Of a stretch of DNA of 64,000 nt, positions 26,074-37,653 are shown piece after piece. Under the pieces are notes generated by a model. It searched no databases. It saw only the letters and a list, made by a program, of their open reading frames with translations, and was not told the origin of the DNA. The position numbers and the translations under genes are program-made. Origin of the DNA: Progne subis subis. Taxonomy: Eukaryota > Chordata > Aves > Passeriformes > Hirundinidae. Position 1 is the stretch's first letter; the number at the start of each line of letters is the position of its first letter. The stretch is taken from NCBI GenBank assembly GCA_022316685.1, contig JAKJHU010000036.1, positions 5,622,036 through 5,686,035 on the forward strand, given 5' to 3'.

Positions 26074-26762
26074 TGTAGCTGGTTCTGTCCCCGCACCAGG
26101 CGGGTGCTGACCTCCAGCTAGCTCAGGTCTGTACAGCTACAAGATGTTCCCAGTTCGGATGGGCACGCAGGTTATCTTTACCTGCTGGTTCGGCTTCTCA
26201 GCAGCAGCTGGACCAAATAGTGTTGTGGCAGCGGCGGCAGTAGAAGAAAAGGATGGCTCTCAGCTTAGCAGGTTAAAAGATGTTTATTCAGACCAAGCTG
26301 CGGGAAGTCCACAGCTGGTCCAAACCTCAGGCCAGAGAGACCAGCAAGCAAGAGAGTTTGAATCTCCCTCCTCCACCTTATAAGTGGGGGAGGGGTTTGG
26401 GGGGGGTTACAACAAGACAACAAATCAGGGTATTCAGGGGGTAACAAGGTGTGCCCACCACCAAGCCTTGGATCACTAAAATCCAGAGCTAAAGGAATTC
26501 TCCCCAGGCTACCTATCACCTGAAGCCCTCTCCCTGAGATTTCGCAATCTAGGAGGGATCCCAGAGTGATAGGCAGGCTGCCCTAGAGTGGGGGCGGGGG
26601 GCAGAGGGGATGTTCCAGGTCAGGTGAGGGGTGGGAAGACTGACACAAAACACCTTATTATACAGAACACGCAAAAGGGTTATAGAACTGGGAATACAGT
26701 GAAATGAACCATAACATAAACTTCTTATAAAAACCTAATAAAACAATTCTTGCACTGCCACA
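26074..26762 (-). mobile_element. ERVK-like solo LTR (689 bp), reverse, nested
   Basis: On the reverse strand it starts TGTGGCAGTGCAAG, like the element at 24225, and it closely matches the LTR at 31445-32055. It is inserted inside the old LTR at 25438-27178. The duplication AAGCAG lies at 26066-26071 and 26763-26768, and removing the insert restores a continuous host-LTR reading (ggttgaagcagttcatggag). Two extra bases, TC (26072-26073), separate the left duplication from the TG end and are unexplained. On the reverse strand there is a TATA-like TTATAAGG near 26375 and an AATAAA near 26282. The region around 26220-26240 is rich in GGC/GCA units. Confidence 0.88.
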
Positions 26763-29177
26763 AAGCAGTTCATGGAGAACTATCTCCAGTGGGAAGGACC
26801 TCACTGTGGAGTGGGGCAAGATCCTCTCCTTGAGCAGTGGCAGAAACGAAGGGTGATGAACTGAACATAACCTCCATTCCCTGTCTCATCGGGCCTCTGG
26901 GGGAAGAGGTAAAGCTGGTAAGGAGGGAAGGGTGAGGGGGAAGTTATTTTGAAGATCTTATTCTACTTCTCATTATCCTGCTCTGATTTTGTTAGCAATG
27001 AATTCAATTAATGTCTCTAATTTGAGTCTGTTTTACCCATAAAAGTATTTGGTGAGTGATCTCTCTCTGTCCTTAACTCATGAAACCATTGCTACATATT
27101 CTCTCTCCTGTCCAGCTGCAGAGGGGAGTGATAGGCTTTGGTGGGTGCCTGGCATCCAGCCAGGGTCAACCCATTTCAGCTTCTAACTTGGATGCCTCAA
27201 AAACTTAGCATGAATAAATATTTTTAGGGGTTTCCAGTCTCCTTCTTCCTGATGTGAATAATTACTATTCTTTGAAATAATTTAACAGAAAGGGTGCATA
27301 AGAGAGGTCTTGTCTAAACTAACCTGAAAACCTGATAATCTTTTCTGTTAAGTCAGAAAGAATATGTTTTAGTTCTTGACTTGTATAATCATGGTGTCCT
27401 ATTACCTAGGAAAGACCTTTGGGAAGAATAATTTCGCAGAGAATACAGTTAACATTTGTAAGTGCTGAAAAAAAAAAAAAAAAAATTCTCAAAATGGAAG
27501 TGTTCCAGCTGTAAAAAAAAACCTTCTATTGCTATACAGTATTCAAAGGGATAACCAGAGTGTGGAATGTGCTCATCAGAAACAGAGAATATTCTGTCAT
27601 GTTTAAAGAATTAGTTTATGAAAAGACAAGAAGTTTATGCTTTTAAACTAAAAATTGTGACAATAAAATCCAATTATATTCATTGCATTAAAATTAATTT
27701 CAAAGATGGATCAAGTAGGCAGAATGTTAAGTTTTACACAGGACAAGCCAGAAGTAACATACCTAACAAAAGAGAGCCCATGCACTCAAATTCATTGGTG
27801 ATAAATAGAGAATCCAACAGAATAGTACTTAAGGACTCTTTGTTGGTGTTCATCAGCCTCCTCCTGGATGCTTTATCCACTTTTTTAAGAGTTTCCTAAG
27901 GATACATTCATTAAGCTTTTGCCTAATACTTTGGTATTGTCCCAAGAATGTTTTACCACTCAACTCAAACTAGAGACTGGCTTTTACTTACAATACCTAG
28001 CTTTTGAAAAAGAAACAGCCTTTTTGAATTATATTTATATACCCCTTTTCAAATGCTTGCATGGTATCTAGTTGTTTGAATAATCAATGAGGGGAGAATG
28101 AGACTTTTAAAGGACAAATCACCTGATCTATCATACTCGTATATTTTAGAATTAACTTTAACATTCTATAAAATAGTTCTAGAAGTAGATATTTCTCTTG
28201 ACTGGTACTGAGAAAATCTGTGTTGAATGGCCTAGAATTAAATATCCGTTCTTTAGATGACCCAGTTAGGCATTTGGAATTATTCCATTAGCCTTAATTT
28301 CATTCACACTGAAGTGTTACAGCCAGCCATTTTGTGGCCTTAAGTATTCCAGAAAAGTAAAAAAAGTTATCCAATTCAAGTAGTATAAATTCCTCAGTAT
28401 TTTAAGTGTATCCATCTGCCATAAATTCCAGTAGAGTTTATACAACATTTCAATATATATTCTGAGATTTCATTTCCCACCAATGTCCTAGTTTGAAGTA
28501 GGAAATGCTCACCGAAATTCTGAAAGCTATACACACTAGCCTTGGAATCATGAGAAGAAGAATTAACACATCAACTATTACTTGTAGTCTTTAGCTGCAT
28601 TATCTCATATTTTATGCTAGAAGTGTTAGAATGTAGTTTTCCTCATAAATTTTATTTCCTAAAAATTAAGGTATCTGTGATATATGCCATAGACATTTTC
28701 TAACTGGTGAAGTACTAAGAACTGTGCAGTGTTTTAGTTGAGTTATGACAACTTATACCAGTCCTGAAGGCCCTTTGTACTTTTCTTGGTATCTAAATTT
28801 CTGACAAAAGAGGCAACACATCTGTGCCAGCTTAAAAAAACTACTGGTTTGCTCAAGGATAGCAAGCACAGAAAATTATGGAACAATGGCAGACTTTCGA
28901 GATAATTATACAAAAATCTCTCCAGACTAAAAAACTATAAGACCCATTTGCTTGACAAGAATACTAAAATACTTCCAAGTGTATTCCTGAAGACAACAGG
29001 ACTATGTCTAGTTGTTAAAGAGATTTAAATTGGTAGTTATAATTTTTCTGATGTTGTTGACACATAAATGAAGAGATGTTTCAAGTCTAAACTTCAAGCT
29101 GTGAAGCAAATATTCTGTAACTTCAGACAGATGTTTTTGGTAAACTGATTACTTTCTGAGTGTTGCTTCCAAAATCA

Positions 29178-29182
<5 letters not shown>

Positions 29183-29212
<30 letters not shown>
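29183..29212. repeat. poly-A tract, 30 bases
   Basis: A 30-base A-run sits in otherwise unique sequence. There is no clear retrotransposed body upstream, so I do not call a retrogene. Confidence 0.95.
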
Positions 29213-29214
<2 letters not shown>

Positions 29215-29518
29215 AAGGCTGTCAGTGCCCTTGGACAAAGCTTCTGGAAATTTCTTCCTCACAGATTCAAAGCACCCTTATCTTTAATAAACAGCTCATA
29301 GACTCCCACATCTATTTTTCTTTTGGACAAGAAAAAACAACTTAATTGTGGTTATTCCTATATATATTTCTTGCCAATTTTTAAAGACACAAATGTTAAT
29401 ATACCACTAACTGGCTTCCTTCTGGCTCTTTTTTCTATCTTAGTTCACTCCCCTGCTCTAAATTGCAACAGTAGTTCAGGTACACCAAAAGGTTTTTCAA
29501 ACTAGTTGTCAGACTGGT

Positions 29519-29550
29519 TATCTATGTATGTATCTATGTATCTATGTATG
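29519..29550. repeat. (TATC/TATG)n microsatellite
   Basis: Alternating TATC and TATG tetramers run over 32 bases. Confidence 0.9.
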
Positions 29551-31296
29551 CTATGCATATCTGCATGTTGCTGTGAGTGAAATGAGCATAAGTATTTGGC
29601 CCAACAGGAGTGCTTTGAAACAGATGTTGGTTAGATTGAACTAGATTTAATATGGTCCTTGAAGATCTTGCTTACATCTCATACAGTACTCCTAAAGGTA
29701 CCAAGTCTGCCTGCGCAAAACTGCAGACTGAGCAAATGTACTCTAAGTAAGAACTATTGGAGGATTCATTAACAAACCACACTATTCTGGATAAAATATT
29801 CCTGTCGATAAAAATGGCATATATTATTTATTGTGTCTCACTGAAAATCTGCTTTTACATAGCTGAAAAATGCTTATAAATTGAAACAGGGAGAGAAGAA
29901 CTTCCCTTTAAGGGCTGTCTCACTACATCCACAAGAGATATTGCATGCAGGTGAATTCCCAAATATTAGCAGAAAAGTAACTTCTTTGAAACAATGAGAA
30001 AATTTGGATGTAATTTTGTTTGGAAAGGGTGTCTGAGAAGGAAGTTTTATGATTCCAGTTTTGAATTTTAATTGTCCATACACTCTTTGGGTAGTTTTAA
30101 ACAGATCTAGCAAAGGTTTAACATTATTCAGTAGAATTTAACATTCTCCCATAGAATTGCAGATATTAACAATTAGAGCATAAGTGCTAATATCACAACT
30201 TTAGCATGTTAGACAATTTGGTTTTTTGAATATTGAATTCAAATCACTAAGATTTTCACTATTTCACTACTTAAATACTTCGTTGAACTGTTCTTATTTG
30301 TTTAAGAACTTTACAAATAAATCTAATTGAAAATATAGCTCCTTAAAATGTGTTTTTAAAAAGGTTGTAGGATGTTTTTGAAAGCAGAAATGCATTATTC
30401 TTATTTTTAATCAAAATAATAACTTCTTGGCAGGAAGTACTTCTATCCTCAAACTTCAAAGCTGGCAGTTTCTTAGTTGGGTGTTAATTAATCTTTTTCA
30501 TTAACTCTAGACTACATTTATCAGTTTACTGCTCTTCAGAATTAAATGTAGAGATAAGAATATGTTTTAAATCACATTGTTGAATTGCTTTAGTATCCAT
30601 AAGTTTGAAGTTTACTAACAAGCAAAAGGAACACTGGACTTGATTTTTCCATGGTATTCTGAAACTTCACCTTAATTGAAACTCAAACTTTTATTTCACT
30701 TCATTTGGATCTGATGATTTAAAATGGCTCCTAGAAATAAAACACTTAAAGACAGAGGGTGTGTGGAAAAAAAAAAAAAAAAAAAAAAAAAAGAGTTTAA
30801 AAACCTCTTAATGTACAGTAACACATAATTTTTTTTTCTGTTTTTTTGATATCTGATAGCTTTGAGGACCTTGTTTCTTTTGGGAAACTCCTAAATCCAC
30901 TTTGCCTTCTGCAGCTTCGGCTTTCTGCAGATAGATAAGCTATGTTTTCTACAAAATTACCATAATATTTTGCCCTCTTAAAAATGGTTCTAGAAGAACA
31001 CAGAAACTTTGTTTTATTCTAAGTCATTTAAGTAATAGTTTTAATCTTCCTGAAATGCAAGTGGAGTCTCTCAGACACAACTTGAACTCATTAACAGACC
31101 TGTCATTGACTTTAACAAAGGTATGACTACAATGTTGTAGTGGCTTTACCTTCGCTAAATTCTGTTTGCCCAATTTAGTGTAGTGTTCTTAGTATTTATT
31201 CTTTTTTATGTGTGAGAGAGATTAGGAGAAAAAGCAAAGCAGGCTCAAGCTTAAAAATTAACAAAATAGTTTTATTAACACACACCAAAAGAATGG

Positions 31297-31319
31297 AAAA
31301 AAAAAAAAAAAAAAAAAAA
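31297..31319. repeat. poly-A tract inside reverse-strand LTR
   Basis: An A-run of about 23 bases lies where the other copies of this LTR have only short A/T stretches, so it is a local expansion. Confidence 0.9.
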
Positions 31320-31444
31320 GGAAGAAATTTGGGAGAAAGAAAACTTAAACAGAACGAAAATTCAAAACACTTCCCTCCTCCACAAACTATTAACTTACAA
31401 AACAACATAAAGAGACAAAACCTGAGATTTTCAGTCAGTTTCAC

Positions 31445-32055
31445 TGTGTCTGGTTCCGCCCCGGCTCCGGGCGGGAGATGACCTCTGACTAGCTCAGGTC
31501 AACACAGCCACAGATGTTTCCAGTCCGGATGAGCATGCAGTCTATTTACCTGCTGGGTCGGCTTCTCAGCAGCTGGACTCAATGGTGTCGTAACAGCAAC
31601 GGCAGCAGAAGAGAAAAGGCTGGCTCTCAGCTTAGCAGGTTAAAAGATGTTTATTAGCTGAAGAGCTGAGGAGCAGAGAGGCTGAGAGAGTCTCTCTGCC
31701 ACCTTATAAGCAGGGGAGGGGTTCCAGGGAGGTTACAACAAGACAACAAATCAGGGGATTCAGGGGGTAACAAGGTGTGCCCACCCCCAAGCCTCGGACC
31801 ACTAAAATCCAGACATAAAGGAATTCCCCCCAGGGGACCTATCACCTGAAGCCCTCTCCCTGAGATTTTGCAATCTGGGAGGGACCCCTGGAGTGATAGA
31901 CAAGCTGCCCTAGAGTGAGGAGGGTGGGAGGATTGACACAAAACACCTTGTTATACAGAAAACACAAAAAGGGTTACAACATTGGGGATACAGTGAAATG
32001 AACCATAACATAAACTTCTTATAAAAACCTAATAAAACAGTTCTGCACCACCACA
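31445..32055 (-). mobile_element. ERVK-like solo LTR (611 bp), reverse, nested
   Basis: It is flanked by a perfect 6-bp duplication TTTCAC (31439-31444 and 32056-32061). The reverse-strand ends are TGTGGTGGTGCAGAAC... and ...CAGACACA. It lies inside the long LTR at 31179-33318. The uninterrupted copy at 53276 shows the pre-insertion site, cagtcagTTTCACtatctg in reverse, near 54168-54186. The reverse strand carries a TATA-like CTTATAAGG near 31704 and AATAAA near 31649. Sequence similarity to 26074-26762 is high through most of the length, with short deletions here. Confidence 0.93.
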
Positions 32056-33197
32056 TTTCACCATTTGAAAATAGTCTTTCACCAGTCTTTAGGAGAGGAG
32101 TCTCTCTTAGAGTCATGGATCCCACTGACAACTTAGAACAGTTCTCTTGTGGGTTTTTTAACTGTCACAAAAACAGCCGCCCAGGGAAATCTGCTTTTGT
32201 GAACCCTTCCATTAGCAGCTTCCCAAGCTGCTTATGGGTCATGGGTCTTAGACTTTTGCATATTGGGTTGTCAGCTTTTAAAGATGAATAACTCTAAAGG
32301 CAAAGGATTCTTCATCTCAAGGCATAGAGATATCTTCTCACTTCTTCACTGGCGCAGAGGGCTTCTCATCTGTATTTCTGTTCAAGCATCTTATAGGATT
32401 AATATCACTTAGTCCACACACAAACACGATTGCTCAAATCTACACACACAAATCTAAACAATCATCTCCCCAAATGCATATCTTTCCCATGATTTAAAGG
32501 GATAATCCAAGTATAAATATAAATCCAAATATAAAGTTCATTTCCATGTCTCAATAAGGATAGAATGACAAACTCCTCAACCCCCTGTCTCAATAGTCTT
32601 TTCACTCTCACTCCACTGACTTCATACTGTGTCTGTTTTACGTACCCTCTGTTTTCTTTCTTCTCTCTCTCAAGGAAGGGTTGTGCTTTAAAAGTTCCAA
32701 GTTGCTAAGAAAGAGTTAAATCTGCCTAGGCCTGCAGTGGCCATGTGCCCTCTGCCCCGGCCTGCAGGGCTGTAGAGATGCAAAGCTGTGCTGATAACGG
32801 AAACTGGAAGTCCTTTCTTCCACCCCTCGGTCTCAACCAGGGCGGCCAGGATCAGAGCTGCCACAAAACTGTGAGTACCTGGCATTGCTGAGCTGTTATT
32901 TTTTTTCTCTTCCTACTGACAGCCAGGAGAAAAAGGCTGAGCTGGGCCACTCCCCATGCAGACAGCAGCTCCTGAAGGCCCGGCCGGGCCCAACCCGGCT
33001 GGCCAGGGCCCCTCTGCCGCCCATGATGTTACCTCATAGCTATCTTAGGTGAAAGAGCGTGACTGCCCGGGCATGAGGATTTTAAATGGGTATTCCCAAA
33101 GTCGCATTTGGCATCTTTATTGGTTAAATTAGCTAACAATATCTTGGCTAGCTTTCTGATAGGGCCCTGTGTCCTGCTCTTCCCTCCCCACCCTACA

Positions 33198-33233
33198 CCC
33201 CCCCCCCCCCCCCCCCCCGCCCCCCCCCCCCCC
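33198..33233. repeat. poly-C tract, 36 bases with one G
   Basis: Cytosines run unbroken except for a G at 33219. It lies inside the reverse-strand long LTR at a point where the other copies have an ordinary A/G-rich segment. The Pro-run frame over it is not a gene. Confidence 0.95.
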
Positions 33234-33318
33234 TAACAAAGCAACTCTAAAGTCCTGGCAGGGACAAACATCCCGCCTTTCTCTACAGTTAGAAACAAAA
33301 CTGTGCCAACTTACGATA

Positions 33319-33975
33319 AATATATATACAAAGTATATATATACACAGCTAAGAGGCTTGCTAGATTTAGGCCACTGATCATAGCATAACAGAGAGCGAT
33401 AACGTTACTGACATTTTCAATAATTTTGAATCACTGGCAATAGCATTAATGTCAACATTGACTTATTGTCAATAAAGTAAATACATTTTCACAGTGGAAT
33501 CATACATACATGTTGGATTTTCAATAAGAAAATCACTAAAATTTCAATTGAAATACTGAGATTTATTTCTCCAAGTATGACATGTATGACATGTTTATAC
33601 AAGAAATATTGGAACTAGGACGTTATACTCTTCTTCAATATCTTTATGTTGCATGTGTCACTGATCTGTCTCAGGCTAGTCCAATGACCAATGCAAACTA
33701 AATAAAAAGCGCATATGAAACTTCATCTACTTTTTTTCCTTTTTCTTCATCACTGCTATTTCAGTGTAAGATTTCACAGGAGTTAGGAACAAAAACCTAT
33801 GATGCTGAATGTGATCATTTTAGGGGTAAAAAATCTCATAAGCCATAAAAGTAAAAATAAAAGAAATTTCCTTAATTAGACTGTGATTGGATATGTCTTC
33901 CTTTAGATATAATATTTATACACATGAGAGCAGCCAGAGCAGCAAAGCCCCTACTTATAGTCACAAAATTTCTTT
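33319..33975. other. AT-rich spacer, no gene seen
   Basis: Only a short alternating TATA-type tract near 33319-33344 is noted. Confidence 0.6.
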
Positions 33976-33980
33976 GCTGC

Positions 33981-34690
33981 TGTCTTGGTTTAGGGCAAAT
34001 TTGGGATGAAACCTTTGAACAGGAATGTTTGCTTCCCTCTGGGAAGCAAACCCAAATGACCCCTCCCTCAACTGGTCTGGGAAAGAACTTCCTCAGAGAA
34101 TAGTGGAAAAACTATTTATTTAACAAACAAAGTGCCCACAAACATAAAGAATGAATAATGTGAAACAATAAAACCTTTCATTGTTCTGAAATGAGATGGA
34201 AAATTCAGAAACTCTTTGTTGTAGGTAGCTCAGCTCATTCAGTCTCTTATCAGTTCCTCCAGTGCTGGAAAATGTCATCCTGGGCCCCAGGGTGTGCAAG
34301 TGTGAGATCCAGGTGTCTCTCTGGGTTTTTCAGTCTGGAGCAGGTTTAAACGGTCCCAAGAAAAATTAAAAAAAAAAAAAAAAACAAAAAAACAAAAAAA
34401 CAAAAAAACAAAACAACAACAACACCAAAAACAGTCCAGGGAACTTCTCTGCCCTAGGTAGCTAAAACTAACTAAAAGCAAAAAGATCTCTGTCCTTCTT
34501 CTGTATGTGCCTCAGCCAAACACCTAGTCTGGAGAAGAATGTGGAGGAATCAGGCAGTTTTCTCAAAACAAACTCCACTCTTCTTCTTCCACTCTGCTCT
34601 CAGAACCAGTCTTAAAGGTAGAGAACCCAATATACAGCACAACAGAACAGACAGCTGGGGATACAGACGTCATAAAGTCACCCTAGGACA
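33981..34690 (-). mobile_element. ERVL-like solo LTR (710 bp), reverse strand
   Basis: The ends are TGTCTTGGTTTAGGG at 33981 and ...CACCCTAGGACA at 34690. On the reverse strand the element therefore starts TGTCCTAGGGTG and ends CCCTAAACCAAGACA. Perfect 5-bp target duplications GCTGC lie at 33976-33980 and 34691-34695, fitting ERVL-type integration. An AATAAA on the reverse strand occurs near 34118-34123. An A/C-rich expansion (AAAAAAC units, 34368-34424) lies in the middle. No internal region remains. Confidence 0.88.
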
Positions 34691-36696
34691 GCTGCCTTCC
34701 CTCAAGAGAAAATTACATTTGCAGCTTAAATAGAGTTGTACTAAGCAGCTAAAAACAGTTCAAGGATTTAAACCATTCATGAGTAATTCACAAAATTAAC
34801 TTCCACCTGCCAAATATTTGGATCATATGTTGTCTATTTACAGTCAGAGAATATACCCAGAATGAATTCTGTTGCAGAACACCTAATGCCTGACATTATT
34901 TTAACACTCTGTATTGAATTAGTCTGAAAGAAATATATTGATGTGCTAGTATAATGGTTTTCAGATCAGACACCATTTATCAACTACTTAGCTAATATCC
35001 ACTCTTAAATTCAACGAGTGGACGGAAGTGAAGGGTAAACACCGACGTCTGACATGCTTATCGCTTTCAATTGTCTGGTTGGCCAGCCATCTGTATTTGA
35101 TATGGCTAGTTCAGTATGTCTTTTTTTTTTTTTCTCTCTCTGCTAATGAATACAAATTCACTGTGCAATTCTGGATGCAGTAAATTACACTGTGATGGCT
35201 GATGCTGTCAGTGAAATGCTAGTCATTGAGTCTGATAATTAAAGAATGACATTTAACGGAATAGCATATCTGGAACTGAATGCATTTTGCTGAAAAATTA
35301 ACATGAAGGCCAAACAGAGGTTCTTTTTAAAAAGAATGTTGGCAGAAAGAATGGTCAGAGGAGATATGCTGATAGCTCTGCATTAGTTGATGAGATACTA
35401 TTGCATGGCAGGTTTAATAAATAAGAATAATTTGTTACATAAAATTCACAGTTATCTTGAATACAAGTTCATTTTTGGCACTACAGCTTCAAGAAATGCA
35501 AACATCATTATATTTTCTTTGCATGTTTTACCATATAATACATAATTTAGGAGCTCAAACTATGTCATAACTTTTAGTGACATTGTGATTATTAGAAGAA
35601 GCAATATGCTTGAGGTATGCATAAGGGTCTCTTGACAGAAGCACAGAAACAAATCTTCAATTACAAACTTACTGCAATGCATGATTTTCCTGTTGCTCCC
35701 GATTGGCATTTACAAGATCCATTTACAGCTGCGGTTAAAACTTTAAGCTACAAGCAGTTTAGAGCACTAAAATCTATCATGGAATAATGTCATTTGACTT
35801 TTGATATTTAGAGAAAAATAACCACTACTTTTATAGTTTTTTGTTTAGTTTATGTTTTAACTCAACTCAACTACTTAATGGACAAAGACAATTCAGTGAA
35901 TGTAAATATAAAATATATTTTTGCTCAAAATATTTAACTTTTTCATATAAAACAAATCCAGTTTCTATGTTATGGGATATTAAAGGCTTTTAAACTTGCT
36001 TAGAATATATATCAGCCAAAATCACTGAAATAGACTGAAAAGAAGCAGTTCTGTTGAATGTTTTTTGTTTTCTTGTATTAGAAAGTTCCATTTGTTTGAA
36101 TTTTCAGAAAAAAATGTAATTGCTTATTGGAAGCAGAAGTTAAAAACCTGGTGTTATTATACTACACCTGCATCAGTTATCAATAATCATATTTCCCCAG
36201 TAATATTGAATCTGTCTCCATGTACTAAGGAGTCCAGTTCTGAAGATATTTAGCCTCTGTTTAAAATAATATAGATGTCAAAATCGATTTAAAAATATAT
36301 TAAAAACTTTTGGTTTATATCTATATATAAATAAATCTCAAAAGAGAAGAAACATTCTATAAAGATAATATTTTGCCTGCAAGTTTCTGATAGCCACTTC
36401 TTGGCAAATGAGTATTTATATTTTACAGTATTATATTTAAATAAAATGTTAATTCAATTTAATAATATATTGAAATACAATTATATTTATTTATTAGGCA
36501 TTCACAGGGCAAAACCCAACAGATAGCTTGGACTTTTTCACAGATGAAACACAATACAAATAGCCTTTAATACAGCATATTGCAAAAGCAGAGCATCATT
36601 CATGTCTTTGGAAAATTAATCTCTTATGCATGATTTTACATAAAGGTCAGATTGTAAAATTTACCCTTTACATTCAAATTTATGTAATTTTTTAAA

Positions 36697-36800
36697 TCAG
36701 AGAATCATTAAGGCTGGAAAAAACCTCTAAGATCGAGTCCAACCATTAACCTAACACTGACTGGTCCACTAAACTAACTATGTGACCTTATGTCAAGTTC
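36697..36800 (-). mobile_element. CR1 LINE 3' end fragment, reverse strand
   Basis: The forward strand reads 'agagaatcattaaggctgga', then 'aacctctaagatcgagtcca' and 'accattaacctaacactgac'. This is the inverted CR1 3' terminus with its upstream segment. It is short and truncated. Confidence 0.8.
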
Positions 36801-37495
36801 TTTTTATCACATTAAATGAGAGAACTTTTTCGACTAATGACTTTACTTCTAGGGACTGTTTTAAATTAACAGACCCAAATTAATCCTACAAGTGCAATAA
36901 TTACATAAAATTAAATTTCTTAGGTTAAGTGGTATCATGGTAGTAAAATATTATGTTAGCAGTTGATGATTTCCATTTACCTGTCATAGAAAATAAGATA
37001 TCAGAATGAAACTGATGGGAAACAGATCTCATTTATGTTCTGATTATGTTCAGATTATTGAAGTTTGCTGTAAATAGCAGAAAACCTTTAATTATCAATT
37101 AAGACTAGTGAAAGGATATGAAAGTCACTGTGGTTTTACATGTTCGCCCTGCGAATGAGAAATCTTCTGAAGTGAGAAGAAGAGACTGAATCTTTGGGTA
37201 AGACTTTGTATCATGCACCTCATCTAGGACAACCACGCAGACTGGATGCAAAATGGCATCACTGACACTGCATTAGCAGGTGATGTTCAAATTCACAAAA
37301 TTCAAAGTAATGCTGTGTATAAGGCAGTGAGAAGTATGGAGTGAAGCCAGTGTGTAAAGCTGTATGGTCTCCAGGCATATCTTTGAAACCTTTATAGCTT
37401 AGCCATTTTGAACAGGCATGATTTATTTCTGTCTATACCCCCTGAGGTGAATAACCATGTGCAGAATGTGTGAAACTAGTAAATTTTCTCTAGCA

Positions 37496-37534
37496 CAGAA
37501 TCATAGAATCATAGAATCATAGAGTCATAGAATC
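37496..37534 (-). repeat. CR1 terminal 8-mer repeat (ATAGAATC)n
   Basis: Four near-identical 'agaatcat' units match the short repeat that forms the CR1 3' terminus, here inverted and without an attached body. Confidence 0.75.
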
Positions 37535-37619
37535 AACTCTTTCTAGATGTTTTCTTAATATCTGTACATTTTCCTTCATTAGTTCTGTCAGCAGGGTTTC
37601 TTAGAATATAACTAGAAGG

Positions 37620-37653
37620 AAAAAAAAAAAAAAAAGAAAAAAAAAAAAAAAAA
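37620..37653. repeat. A-rich tract
   Basis: Two A-runs are separated by AAAG. Confidence 0.9.

Larger units (their letters stand above)
25438..27178 (+). mobile_element. old ERVL-like solo LTR split by a younger LTR
   Basis: The two halves (25438-26071 and 26769-27178) join into one LTR of about 1.04 kb. The proposed ends are TGCATTACATTTG... and ...ACCCATTTCA, with a 5-bp duplication GCTTC at 25433-25437 and 27179-27183. A 5-bp duplication is what ERVL-type integrases make. Internal wording such as 'gcagcccatggagggccagg', 'tctcattatcctgctctgat' and 'gcatccagccagggtcaacc' is typical of avian ERVL-like LTRs. The polyadenylation signal appears degraded (caatgaattcaat near 26996). A 45-base A-run lies in the first half. 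The boundary assignment is an inference and less sure than the identity. Confidence 0.7.
27184..31178. other. AT-rich unique sequence with simple repeats, no gene
   Basis: It contains A-runs at about 27468-27485, 29183-29212 and 30767-30792, and a (TATC/TATG)n tract at 29519-29550. No exon, LINE or LTR end is recognised. Confidence 0.6.
31179..33318 (-). mobile_element. long old LTR (ERVL-like), reverse, split by younger LTR
   Basis: The reverse complement aligns along its length with the long LTR at 53276-54435. Its 3' end on the reverse strand falls at 31179 (TGTAGTG on the forward strand, matching the ...CACTACA end). Its 5' end lies near 33318, where 'gtgccaacttacgata' corresponds to the inverted TGTCATGGGTTAATAC start. 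Outside the nested LTR (31445-32055) it is about 1.5 kb. It contains an extra GC-rich segment around 32690-33020 and a poly-C tract at 33198-33233. I could not find a convincing target duplication at this copy. Shared segments such as 'cttatgggtcatgggtctta' near 32232 make the identity firm. Confidence 0.75.

Noticed and set aside
29183..29212. Poly-A as the tail of a processed pseudogene
   Set aside because: No gene-like body or duplication is visible upstream.
37496..37534. Short direct repeats as a CRISPR-like array
   Set aside because: The 8-mers are contiguous without spacers and match the CR1 terminus. The host is a vertebrate.
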